DNA of 14,800 nt from Hyphomicrobiales bacterium (GTDB taxonomy: Bacteria > Pseudomonadota > Alphaproteobacteria > Rhizobiales > Beijerinckiaceae): the NCBI GenBank assembly GCA_003567055.1, contig PXAW01000325.1, forward strand, positions 1-14,800, in the 5' to 3' direction. The notes beneath the pieces were generated by a model. It searched no databases and was not told the DNA's origin. It worked only from the letters and a program-made list of their open reading frames with translations. The position numbers and the translations under genes are program-made. This document shows, piece by piece, positions 6,598-13,539 of the stretch (its first letter is position 1; each line of letters opens with the position of its first letter).

Positions 6598-7614
6598 ATG
6601 CAACAGAGCGCTCCCGCAAAACCAGCGAGCGAGACCGCGCCCGCAGCCCCGGCGACGCTTTCCGCCGCCCCGCGTTTTCGCGCGGCGCATGTGGCGGTGC
6701 CGTTCCTGCTCTTCACCTTGTTTGCGATCCTGCCCGCTTTCGCGCAGTTCGGGGCGGAGGGCTATATCCTCTCGCTGGTGATGCGGGTGATGATCTTCGC
6801 CATCGCCGCGATGTCGCTCGATCTGATCCTCGGCTACGGCGCCATGGTCTCCTTCGGCCATGCCGCCTTCATCGGCATCGGTGCCTATGGCGCGGGTATC
6901 CTGATGCGCCATACCGTGGATGATTTCTTCATCCAGCTCGGCGCGGCGCTTGGTGCCTCGGCCCTGTTCGCGCTCGCGACCGGGGCGCTGTCGCTGCGCA
7001 CGAAGGGCGTGTATTTCATCATGATCACGCTGGCATTCGGGCAGATGGGCTTCTTCTTCTTCGTCTCGCTGGCAGCCTATGGCGGCGATGACGGGATGAC
7101 GCTGCGGACCACTCCGCAGATTTTCGGGCAGGACTGGCTCGCGCACCGGCATTTCCTCTATTATCTGATCTTCGCCTGCATGCTCGGCGTCTATTTCCTG
7201 CTGCGCGCCATCGTGCGCTCGCGCTTCGGGCGGGTTTTGCGCGGGGCGAAGGAGAATCCGGTGCGGATGCAGGCGATCGGCTTCAGCCCCTATCGCTTCC
7301 AGCTCGCCGCCTATGTCATTGCCGGCACGATCTGCGGGCTCGCCGGCTTCCTGCTGGCGCATCAGACCGAGTTCATCGCCCCCGCCTTCATGACCTGGCA
7401 GCGCTCCGGCGAGTTGATCGTGATGGTGGTTCTGGGCGGGATGGGCACGCTGCACGGCGCCATTATCGGCGCCGCCGCCTTCCTCATTCTCGAGGAGATG
7501 CTCTCGCGCATCACCCAGGACTGGAAGCTGATCTTCGGGCCCTTCCTGGTGCTGGTGGCGCTGTTTGCGCGCGGCGGCATCATGGGCTTCCTGCGCAGAT
7601 GGGGGCTGAAATGA
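6598..7614 (+). CDS. livM: Branched-chain-type ABC transporter permease (LivM family)
   Basis: This 338-residue inner-membrane permease is the second membrane subunit of the importer. A polar, Ala/Pro-rich N-terminus (about residues 1-25) precedes the first helix. The family core follows, with MSLDLILGYGAMVSFGHAAFIGIGAYG, LSLRTKGVYFIMITLAFGQM and the coupling-loop block GAKENPVRMQAIGFSPYRFQ. GELIVMVVLGGMGTLHGAIIGAA lies near the C-terminus. The ATG at 6598 is chosen because GGTGAGG lies about 6 bases upstream. A GTG at 6586, overlapping the livH stop by four bases, is a possible alternative that would add four residues. Its own stop overlaps the ATG of the next ATPase gene (ATGA), a sign of tight translational coupling. 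Confidence 0.92.
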   Translation: MQQSAPAKPASETAPAAPATLSAAPRFRAAHVAVPFLLFTLFAILPAFAQFGAEGYILSLVMRVMIFAIAAMSLDLILGYGAMVSFGHAAFIGIGAYGAGILMRHTVDDFFIQLGAALGASALFALATGALSLRTKGVYFIMITLAFGQMGFFFFVSLAAYGGDDGMTLRTTPQIFGQDWLAHRHFLYYLIFACMLGVYFLLRAIVRSRFGRVLRGAKENPVRMQAIGFSPYRFQLAAYVIAGTICGLAGFLLAHQTEFIAPAFMTWQRSGELIVMVVLGGMGTLHGAIIGAAAFLILEEMLSRITQDWKLIFGPFLVLVALFARGGIMGFLRRWGLK

Positions 7615-8357
7615 GCATGGCCCTGCAATTGCGCAATCTGCGCAAATCCTTCGGCGCGTTGAAGGTCACCGACGATGTCTCGCTCGATGTCGCGCGGGGT
7701 GAATTGCATGCGATCATCGGCCCGAACGGCGCCGGCAAGACCACCTTGATCCACCAGATCAGCGGCATCGCTGCCTCCGATGACGGGCGGATTCTCTTCG
7801 AGGGCGAGGATGTCACCGCGCTGGCGATGCACCAGCGCGTGGTGCGCGGGCTGGCGCGCTCCTTCCAGATCACCTCGATCCTGCCGGGCTTCACCGCCCT
7901 GGAGAACGTCGCCATGGCAGTGCAGGCGCGGGAGGGGACGAGTTTCAGCTTCTTCGGCGATCCCGCGCGCGAGGAAGCGCTCACCGCACCCGCCATGGAA
8001 GCCCTGGCGATCGTCAATCTGGAGGCGCGCGCCGATATCCCCTCGGGCGAGCTCTCCCATGGCGAGAAGCGCCAGCTCGAACTCGCCATCGCGCTCGCCA
8101 CGCAGCCGAAGATGCTGCTCCTCGACGAGCCGCTGGCGGGGACTGGGCGCGAGGAATCCGAGCGCGTCGTGGCGACGCTGAAGAGCCTGAAAGGGCATTA
8201 CACGATCCTGCTGATCGAGCACGACATGGAAGCGGTGTTCGCACTGGCCGACCGGGTGAGCGTGCTGGTCTATGGCCGCATCATCGCATCGGGGCCGCCG
8301 GATCAGGTGCGCGCCGATCCGGAAGTGCGCAAGGCCTATCTCGGGGAGGAGGCGTGA
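7611..8357 (+). CDS. livG: ABC transporter ATP-binding protein (LivG family)
   Basis: This 248-residue cytoplasmic ATPase powers the importer as one half of a LivG-LivF pair. All nucleotide-binding motifs are intact: Walker A GPNGAGKT (37-44), Q-loop around Gln86 (RSFQITSI), signature LSHGE (148-152), Walker B LLLLDEP (168-174) and switch His204 (IEHDMEAVF). The C-terminus ends ADPEVRKAYLGEEA, the normal LivG tail. After Walker B the sequence is LAGTGREE, where many LivG proteins have LAGMxPEE; this is a small variation that should not affect catalysis. The start at 7611 overlaps the livM stop (ATGA) and follows a GGGGG stretch. ATGs at 7599 and 7617 are less likely. It is followed by livF with a one-base overlap. 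Confidence 0.93.
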   Translation: MSMALQLRNLRKSFGALKVTDDVSLDVARGELHAIIGPNGAGKTTLIHQISGIAASDDGRILFEGEDVTALAMHQRVVRGLARSFQITSILPGFTALENVAMAVQAREGTSFSFFGDPAREEALTAPAMEALAIVNLEARADIPSGELSHGEKRQLELAIALATQPKMLLLDEPLAGTGREESERVVATLKSLKGHYTILLIEHDMEAVFALADRVSVLVYGRIIASGPPDQVRADPEVRKAYLGEEA

Positions 8358-9073
8358 TGCCCGAAATCTCCGCCATGCTGGAAGTTTCCGGCCTCCAGGC
8401 CTCCTACGGCCCGGCGCAGGTGCTGTTCGATATCAGCTTTTCGATCGGCGCGGGCGAAGTCGTCACCCTGCTCGGGCGCAACGGCATGGGCAAGACCACA
8501 ACCGTGAACACCATCCTCGGCATGGTGCGCCCGCAGGGCGGAACGGTCAGCTTCGAGGGCCGCCCGATCCATGGATTGCCCTCCTACAAGGTGGCGCAAT
8601 GCGGCATCGGGCTGGTGCCGGAGGGGCGCCAGATCTTCCCCACGCTCACGGTGGAGGAAAATCTGATCGCCACGGCGGCGTCGCGTTTCGGCAAGCCGCG
8701 CTGGACGCTGGGCGAAGTCTACGATCTCTTCCCGCGCCTCGCCGAACGCAGGCGCAATCTCGGTTCGCAGCTCTCGGGCGGCGAGCAGCAGATGCTCGCC
8801 ATCGGGCGCGCGCTGATGACCAATCCCAAGCTTCTCGTGCTCGACGAGGCGACGGAGGGGCTCGCACCGTTGATCCGGACGGAGATCTGGGCGGTGCTGA
8901 CGCGGCTCAAGAGCGAGCATCAGGCGATTCTCGTGATCGACAAGAATGTCGATGCCCTGGTGAAATTCGCCGACCGGCACGTCGTCGTCGAGAAGGGCCG
9001 CGTCGCCTGGACCGGCACGAGCGCGGAGCTCGCCGCCGATGACAGCGTCAAGGATCGCTTCCTGAACGTGTGA
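8357..9073 (+). CDS. livF: ABC transporter ATP-binding protein (LivF family)
   Basis: This 238-residue second ATPase of the importer is the last gene of the plus-strand operon. It has Walker A GRNGMGKTT (40-48), the LivF-type VPEGRQIF segment (88-94), signature LSGGEQQ (139-145) and Walker B LLVLDEATEG (159-168). The switch region reads ILVIDKNVDALVKFADR (191-207), whereas the common LivF form is LLVEQN; Asp195-Lys196 replace Glu-Gln. The Walker B Glu164 remains, so ATP hydrolysis should still be possible. The start at 8357 (TGATG, one-base overlap with livG) follows a strong purine tract, GGGGAGGAGG. A GTG at 8354 and an ATG at 8375 are alternatives. No good plus-strand terminator with a T-tract follows. 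Confidence 0.92.
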   Translation: MPEISAMLEVSGLQASYGPAQVLFDISFSIGAGEVVTLLGRNGMGKTTTVNTILGMVRPQGGTVSFEGRPIHGLPSYKVAQCGIGLVPEGRQIFPTLTVEENLIATAASRFGKPRWTLGEVYDLFPRLAERRRNLGSQLSGGEQQMLAIGRALMTNPKLLVLDEATEGLAPLIRTEIWAVLTRLKSEHQAILVIDKNVDALVKFADRHVVVEKGRVAWTGTSAELAADDSVKDRFLNV

Positions 9074-9109
9074 GCGCCACCCGGCCACCAGCCTGCAATG
9101 GCCTGCACA

Positions 9110-9143
9110 TGAATGAAAACCCCCGCTTCGCGAGAAGCGGGGG
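9110..9143 (-). terminator. Intrinsic terminator of the glycine-zipper gene (perhaps bidirectional)
   Basis: CCCCCGCTTC (9120-9129) and GAAGCGGGGG (9134-9143) form a perfect 10-bp stem with a GCGA tetraloop. On the minus strand the stem is followed directly by TTTTCATT, a proper T-tract, 29 bases past the stop of the glycine-zipper lipoprotein gene. On the plus strand it is followed only by TCTGG, so it may stop livF transcription less efficiently. Confidence 0.85.
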
Positions 9144-9172
9144 TCTGGTCGAGCCGCATCGGCTGACGCGCG

Positions 9173-9448
9173 TCAGCGCGGATAGCAGAGGCCGTCACGG
9201 GCGAGGTAGTAACCCGTCGGGCAGCCGTCATTGGTCGGCGTCGTCGCCGCACCGACCACGGCGCCACTCGCCGCGCCGATGGCACCACCGATCAAGGCGC
9301 CACGACCGCCGCCGGCTGCCGCGCCGATCGCCGCGCCGCCGGCGCCACCGATCAGGGCGCCACCCGCCGCGCGTTCACCGGGGGTGTTACAGGCCGCGAC
9401 CGAAAGCGCGAGCCCGACAGCCGCTGCTAATGCAAAGATTTTTTTCAT
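9173..9448 (-). CDS. Small glycine-zipper lipoprotein
   Basis: This 91-residue predicted lipoprotein starts at 9448 (MKKIFALAAAVGLALSVAAC); GGATGGAG lies just upstream. A start at 9478 would put ten extra residues before a normal signal peptide. Residues 1-19 form the signal, and Cys20 in VAAC is the lipidation site. Asn at position +2 after the Cys (CNTPG) would not give the Asp signal for inner-membrane retention used in enterobacteria. Residues 29-68 are a Gly/Ala-rich glycine zipper with two GALIGGA repeats, likely a membrane-inserting or oligomerising segment. The C-terminus has Cys76 and Cys88 around GYYLARDGL, a possible disulfide loop. Function is unknown; similar small proteins are often envelope-stress associated. 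It has its own terminator and a candidate EcfG promoter. Confidence 0.85.
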   Translation of the reverse strand: MKKIFALAAAVGLALSVAACNTPGERAAGGALIGGAGGAAIGAAAGGGRGALIGGAIGAASGAVVGAATTPTNDGCPTGYYLARDGLCYPR

Positions 9449-9524
9449 GACTCCATCCCTGACCGTTCGAGAGTTCACAGCCTCCTGAGGGCTGCGTCAT
9501 TTGTAGCGCGAGTATGCACAGGAT

Positions 9525-9551
9525 GAAACCCGGTAGCATCGGTTAAGTTCC
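9525..9551 (-). promoter_or_regulatory. Candidate EcfG (general stress response) promoter
   Basis: On the minus strand, GGAAC (9551-9547) is followed after 16 bases by GGTTTC (9530-9525). This fits the alphaproteobacterial EcfG-type consensus GGAAC, 16-17 bases, CGTT, with one mismatch in the -10. Transcription would start near 9518, leaving a leader of about 70 bases to the ATG of the glycine-zipper gene. Small envelope proteins of this kind are frequent members of the general stress regulon, which supports the call. Confidence 0.5.
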
Positions 9552-9611
9552 CGCGCATACTCCACTTATCGAGCCTGCCATGCGAAGCGGATCAATGGAA
9601 GCCCCGAATCG

Positions 9612-9660
9612 CGAACCGGGGCCACGCCGTCTCGAGGACGCGGTTCGGCGGATGCATCCG
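9612..9660. other. Hairpin and perfect palindrome upstream of rnpB
   Basis: In the 274-base gap between the lipoprotein start and rnpB, CGAACCG (9612-9618) pairs with CGGTTCG (9641-9647), with an inner CGTC/GACG stem (9628-9640). Directly after it is a perfect 12-base palindrome, CGGATGCATCCG (9649-9660). No gene, tRNA or known RNA family is recognised here. It may be a protein-binding site or just chance structure in GC-rich DNA. Confidence 0.3.
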
Positions 9661-9686
9661 ATTTCGCGACGGCCTTGCTTTTTCGC

Positions 9687-9715
9687 TTGACGCATCCCTG
9701 CCCCGCCCCCCACAT
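9687..9715 (+). promoter_or_regulatory. Candidate rnpB promoter
   Basis: TTGACG (9687-9692), a 17-base spacer and CCACAT (9710-9715) precede the RNase P RNA. The -35 is good and the -10 is poor, as is common in GC-rich alphaproteobacteria. Initiation about 7 bases after the -10 would fall at about 9722, which coincides with the first base of helix P1. That agreement is the main support. Confidence 0.5.
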
Positions 9716-9722
9716 CCCAACC

Positions 9723-10119
<397 letters not shown>

Positions 10120-10165
10120 TTCGATCCGCGAGCCGGGCTCTCCGCGCGAGCGGGATTCTACGCAA

Positions 10166-11551
10166 TTACAGGAAGTTCACCAGCGAGAGCCGCGAGAGCA
10201 GCGAGGTCGTCTGGTAGCTCGCCTGCAGGCGCGTCTGCAGCGTCAGCAGCTTGGCCACGGTTTCTTCCGTGTTGGTATCCTCGATATCACCGAGTTCGTT
10301 CTGCACCATGACCTGCGTCGCCTTGTGGCGCTCCGCCGCCTCCGACATCGTGCTGGCGGCGACGCCGAGTTCCATGCCGATCTGGGCGATGCTCTGCTCA
10401 CCGCCCTGCGGCGTGAGATTGTCGCGCACGCGGCTCATCATCGCTTCGAGCCGCTGCGTGCTGCCATCGCTGAAATCGGTGGCGGAGATCGCCGCGAGCT
10501 GCGAAAGCAGTGTCCGGAAGCCGTCCTCGTTGGCCTGCGCCCCGATCCCGACCGTCTGGGTCTCGTCGATGCGCAAGGTCGCGGTGCTGCGCGCCTGACC
10601 GGGATCGCCCGCGTCCGAGCCGCTGTACCAGTTGGCGGGATCATCGAAGAATCCCTGCGAAGCCATGAGCGCGGATGCCGCCGTCAGCGAGGTCGAGGCC
10701 TCGCTTTCGAGGGCATCCTGCATGGCATCTGCGATTCGCTCTGCAATCTGCTCAGGCGTGCCACCGGTCACGAACTGCCCCGGCCCCGCCGTGGTTTCGG
10801 CGATCAGCGAGACTTCCCGGCGGGTTCCGTCCGGAAGGTCCAGGGTCAGGTTGATCCGCTCCCCGACGGCCGGGGGCTGGGTCACATCAAAGGTCACCGG
10901 CGATGTTGCACCCGCAGCGGTGATCGAGCCCCCGCTCGAGGAGGCGCCCGTGATCGTGAAACCGAAATCCGGATCGCCATCGTCAGCAATCGAGACCGTC
11001 GTACCGGTACGGGTCACGTTCAGCAGACCCGTGCCGGCAACCCCGTCATCGTTCGCACGATCGGCGATCGCCTGGCCAACCCCCTGCATGATCGTATTGT
11101 AATTCGCCACCGGCTTCTCGTCATGGGCCCGCCCGGCAAAGAGCGAGCGCCCGCCGAATTCCGCATTGAGAAAATCGATCGCGCCCTGGAGATTGGCCTG
11201 GGCCAGCATCTGCTCCTGGGGATTGGCACCGGGGATGACCTTGGAGGCGGGCATCGCGGCAACCGCTTTCGTATCAGTGGCGATCTTGTCGAGGCCCTGG
11301 ATGCTCTGCAGCATCATCTTGAGGCGCGTATCGGCGCTCTTGATGCCCTGTTGCCAGGATTCCAGCCCGGAAATGCGCGCGCGCAGATCGAGTGCCTGAC
11401 CGCGCTTGATGCCGAGCCCGCCATAGCTGTCGGCGCGGCGCCCGGTGGTGAGCTGGCGTTCGAGATCGGCGCCCTGCTTGCGCATCTGCACGAACATGTC
11501 GGCGGTGCGGCGGCTGTCGACGGCGCCGGGGGCGAAGGGGGTCAGTGCCAT
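10166..11551 (-). CDS. flgL: Flagellar hook-associated protein 3 (hook-filament junction)
   Basis: This 461-residue FlgL/flagellin-family protein forms the junction between hook cap protein FlgK and the filament and is exported by the flagellar type III apparatus. The N-terminal coiled-coil region (about 1-140) includes MRKQGADLERQLTTGRRADSYGG and NPQEQMLAQANLQGAIDFLNAEFGGRSLFAG, equivalent to the conserved flagellin-like D0/D1 domain with an SLFAG ending. The middle (about 150-330) is a variable, Gly/Thr-rich surface domain. The C-terminal helix ends TSLLSRLSLVNFL, the expected FlgL terminus. It is longer than the roughly 320-residue enterobacterial FlgL because of this middle domain. GAGGAG lies about 9 bases before the ATG at 11551, and the gene starts 13 bases after flgK, so the two form one operon. 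rnpB converges from the other side. Confidence 0.93.
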   Translation of the reverse strand: MALTPFAPGAVDSRRTADMFVQMRKQGADLERQLTTGRRADSYGGLGIKRGQALDLRARISGLESWQQGIKSADTRLKMMLQSIQGLDKIATDTKAVAAMPASKVIPGANPQEQMLAQANLQGAIDFLNAEFGGRSLFAGRAHDEKPVANYNTIMQGVGQAIADRANDDGVAGTGLLNVTRTGTTVSIADDGDPDFGFTITGASSSGGSITAAGATSPVTFDVTQPPAVGERINLTLDLPDGTRREVSLIAETTAGPGQFVTGGTPEQIAERIADAMQDALESEASTSLTAASALMASQGFFDDPANWYSGSDAGDPGQARSTATLRIDETQTVGIGAQANEDGFRTLLSQLAAISATDFSDGSTQRLEAMMSRVRDNLTPQGGEQSIAQIGMELGVAASTMSEAAERHKATQVMVQNELGDIEDTNTEETVAKLLTLQTRLQASYQTTSLLSRLSLVNFL

Positions 11552-11564
11552 GATCGGTTACTCC

Positions 11565-13322
11565 TCACATGCGCATCAACGTGTCCATCATCTCGCGCAC
11601 GGCGGTGAGGACACGGGCATTGGCGCCATAGGCAGTCTGCAATTGCACGAGCTGCGACATTTCCTGATCGATATTCACGCCGGACACCTCGCCGAAGCGG
11701 CTCTCGATCGCGGCGAGCGCGACCTTCTGGCCTTCGTTGAGGCGCTGCGCCGTCTGCGCATTGGCGCCTTGCGTCTCGACCACCCTGCGCGAGAAATCCA
11801 TCACGCTCGAGGCATAGGGCGTGGCCATGCCGCCGATCCCGGCCTGCGGCGCGAACATGCGGCGCCCGTTTTCGAGATTGTCGCGGATGGTCTGAATGCG
11901 CGTCTGATCGCCTGCGGGCGTGCCCGCCTCCATGCGGATCATCAGCGAGGGGTCGGACAGCAGATTGCCGTTGACGGCCATACGCTGGGCGAAGCCGTTC
12001 AATTGCGGATTCGGTTGCCCGTTTGCGCCCGTAAACGCCGCACCGGCATTACCGCGATCGACGAAGAAGGGGAATTCGGGCACGCCGTCACCGGCAGCGC
12101 GTTGCGTGTCCTCGACGGTATAGCTCGCCGCGAGCAGATTGGCGCCGGCAGGCAGCCCGTTGATCTGCCAGGTGTCGTCGCCGGGATCGGTCACCGTCAC
12201 ACCGGCAAAACCGGCATCGACGAAGGCGGTCTGGAGGGCCGCACGGTCAGCCGGGCTCGCCACCGAGAGCCGCGTGAATTCGCCGCCGCTCATGAATTCG
12301 ACCGTGACCGCCTCATTCGAAAAATCGGTGCCGAAATCGATATTCGTGCCCGTGACCTCCGCCGGGCGATCGGAGAAGGCACGGGCGAAGCCGGCGGCCA
12401 TCTCGTCGAGCTGGCGCTGGGCCTGGGGGAGGATCTCGTCACGCATTTCGAGGGCTGCGGCGATCTCGCCGGACTGGAAGGCGCCACCGGCGATCAGATC
12501 GAAGCGCGCACCGGAACCCGTCTCGGCGCGGATCACGCCGACACCGGAATTGGCGGGATCATAAGCGAGCCCCGGATCGAGCGCCGGGCGGCGATCGAAG
12601 CTCAACGTCGTGGGATTGACCCCGTCGAACAATGTCTGGCCGCTGGGGGTGCGGATGATGACGGCGCCGTTATCGCCCTTCTGCACCTCGATGCCCATCA
12701 ACCCGGAGAGCTCGTTGATCATCCGGTCGCGCTCGTCCTCCAGCGCGGCGGAGCCGCCGCGAAAGCTCTCGGCGGTGATCTGGCTGTTGGTATCGGCAAT
12801 GCCCTTCAGGAGTTCGTTGGCACGGCTCACCGCCGTGTCGATGCGCCCCTCGGCCTGACTGCGCAGTTCCTGCACACCGGTCGCAACGCTTGCCATGCGG
12901 CCCGCGAGCGTCTGCCCGGCACTGAGCACGCCGGCGCGCAGGGCAAAGCTCGACGGGTCGTCGGCGAGCGCGCCGAGTTTCTCGTTGAAGGCGTTGACGG
13001 CGTAATCGAGCGAGGAGGCCTCGCCCGGCGTGCCGAACAGGCGATCGAGCGCCGAGGCGAATTCCGCGCGGGTCTTGGCATAGCCCGCGCCGGAAGTCTC
13101 GGTGCGCAATTGCTTGGTGAGCAGATCATCCATCACGCGCTGGACCGGCCCGGCCTGGACACCGGCGCCGCGCGGTCCGTTCAGGGTCTGAACCGGCTGG
13201 ATGATCTTGCGGGTATAGCCGGCGGAATCGACGTTCGCGACGTTCTGCGCGACGAGATTCATGCCGGTCTGCGTGGTGCGCAAACCGGACACAGCCGTAC
13301 TGAGTGCCGACATCAACGACAT
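11565..13322 (-). CDS. flgK: Flagellar hook-associated protein 1
   Basis: This 585-residue FlgK is the first of the two hook-filament junction proteins and is secreted by the flagellar type III system. The N-terminus has the axial-protein motif LVAQNVANVDSAGYTRK. The C-terminus has GVNIDQEMSQLVQLQTAYGANARVL and ends MMDTLMRM; both ends form the coiled-coil D0/D1 domain common to rod, hook and junction proteins. The central part (about 100-530) is the variable FlgK domain. The start at 13322 (MSLMSALS) is chosen because AGGAGGT lies 7 bases upstream, a near-perfect Shine-Dalgarno; the open frame to 13397 is an artefact. It heads the flgK-flgL operon. A candidate sigma-54 promoter lies about 60 bases upstream. 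No other flagellar genes are visible in the window. Confidence 0.95.
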   Translation of the reverse strand: MSLMSALSTAVSGLRTTQTGMNLVAQNVANVDSAGYTRKIIQPVQTLNGPRGAGVQAGPVQRVMDDLLTKQLRTETSGAGYAKTRAEFASALDRLFGTPGEASSLDYAVNAFNEKLGALADDPSSFALRAGVLSAGQTLAGRMASVATGVQELRSQAEGRIDTAVSRANELLKGIADTNSQITAESFRGGSAALEDERDRMINELSGLMGIEVQKGDNGAVIIRTPSGQTLFDGVNPTTLSFDRRPALDPGLAYDPANSGVGVIRAETGSGARFDLIAGGAFQSGEIAAALEMRDEILPQAQRQLDEMAAGFARAFSDRPAEVTGTNIDFGTDFSNEAVTVEFMSGGEFTRLSVASPADRAALQTAFVDAGFAGVTVTDPGDDTWQINGLPAGANLLAASYTVEDTQRAAGDGVPEFPFFVDRGNAGAAFTGANGQPNPQLNGFAQRMAVNGNLLSDPSLMIRMEAGTPAGDQTRIQTIRDNLENGRRMFAPQAGIGGMATPYASSVMDFSRRVVETQGANAQTAQRLNEGQKVALAAIESRFGEVSGVNIDQEMSQLVQLQTAYGANARVLTAVREMMDTLMRM

Positions 13323-13392
13323 GGCCCATACCTCCTGGGGGCTCGCCCGGTCCGTTTCCGGCTGTCGGATCGGGCGCAACCGGATTTCTTCC

Positions 13393-13409
13393 GGCAACCT
13401 TCATGCCAG
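13393..13409 (-). promoter_or_regulatory. Candidate sigma-54 promoter of flgK-flgL
   Basis: On the minus strand the sequence CTGGCATGAAGGTTGCC has the invariant GG (-24) and GC (-12) dinucleotides at the exact 10-base spacing of sigma-54 promoters (TGGCACG, four bases, TTGCW). It deviates from the consensus only at the C after TGGCA and at the last base. Transcription would start near 13382, about 60 bases before the ATG. Sigma-54 control of hook-filament genes is established in Caulobacter, which fits the role of flgK. Confidence 0.55.
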
Positions 13410-13455
13410 CTTGGAAAGCTTGCGAATTCCTTGCATGGATCGACGACACACCCGC

Positions 13456-13514
13456 CCCACCCGGCAGGATTCGCCGGTCGGGCCTGTTGCAGGCGGCAAA
13501 TCCTGCCGGGTGGG
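13456..13514. repeat. Long inverted repeat between flgK and the YcjF-like gene
   Basis: CCCACCCGGCAGGATT (13456-13471) is perfectly complementary to 13499-13514, and after one mismatch four more pairs (13473-13476 with 13494-13497) extend the stem to 20 of 21 pairs around a 17-base loop. It lies 25 bases beyond the stop of the YcjF-like gene and about 47 bases upstream of the proposed sigma-54 promoter. No T-tract follows on either strand. It may act as a terminator or insulator for the YcjF-like transcript, or be an isolated repeat element. Confidence 0.7.
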
Positions 13515-13539
13515 TTAAGAAAGAGTGAACGGCACGCGC

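Noticed and set aside
5402-7455. Two long minus-strand open frames opposite the permease genes
   Set aside because: They are highly charged shadow translations of hydrophobic membrane-protein codons on the other strand.
9110-9143. Hairpin as the proper terminator of the transporter operon
   Set aside because: Its T-tract is on the minus-strand side only, so it is assigned chiefly to the lipoprotein gene; a partial effect on the plus strand remains possible.
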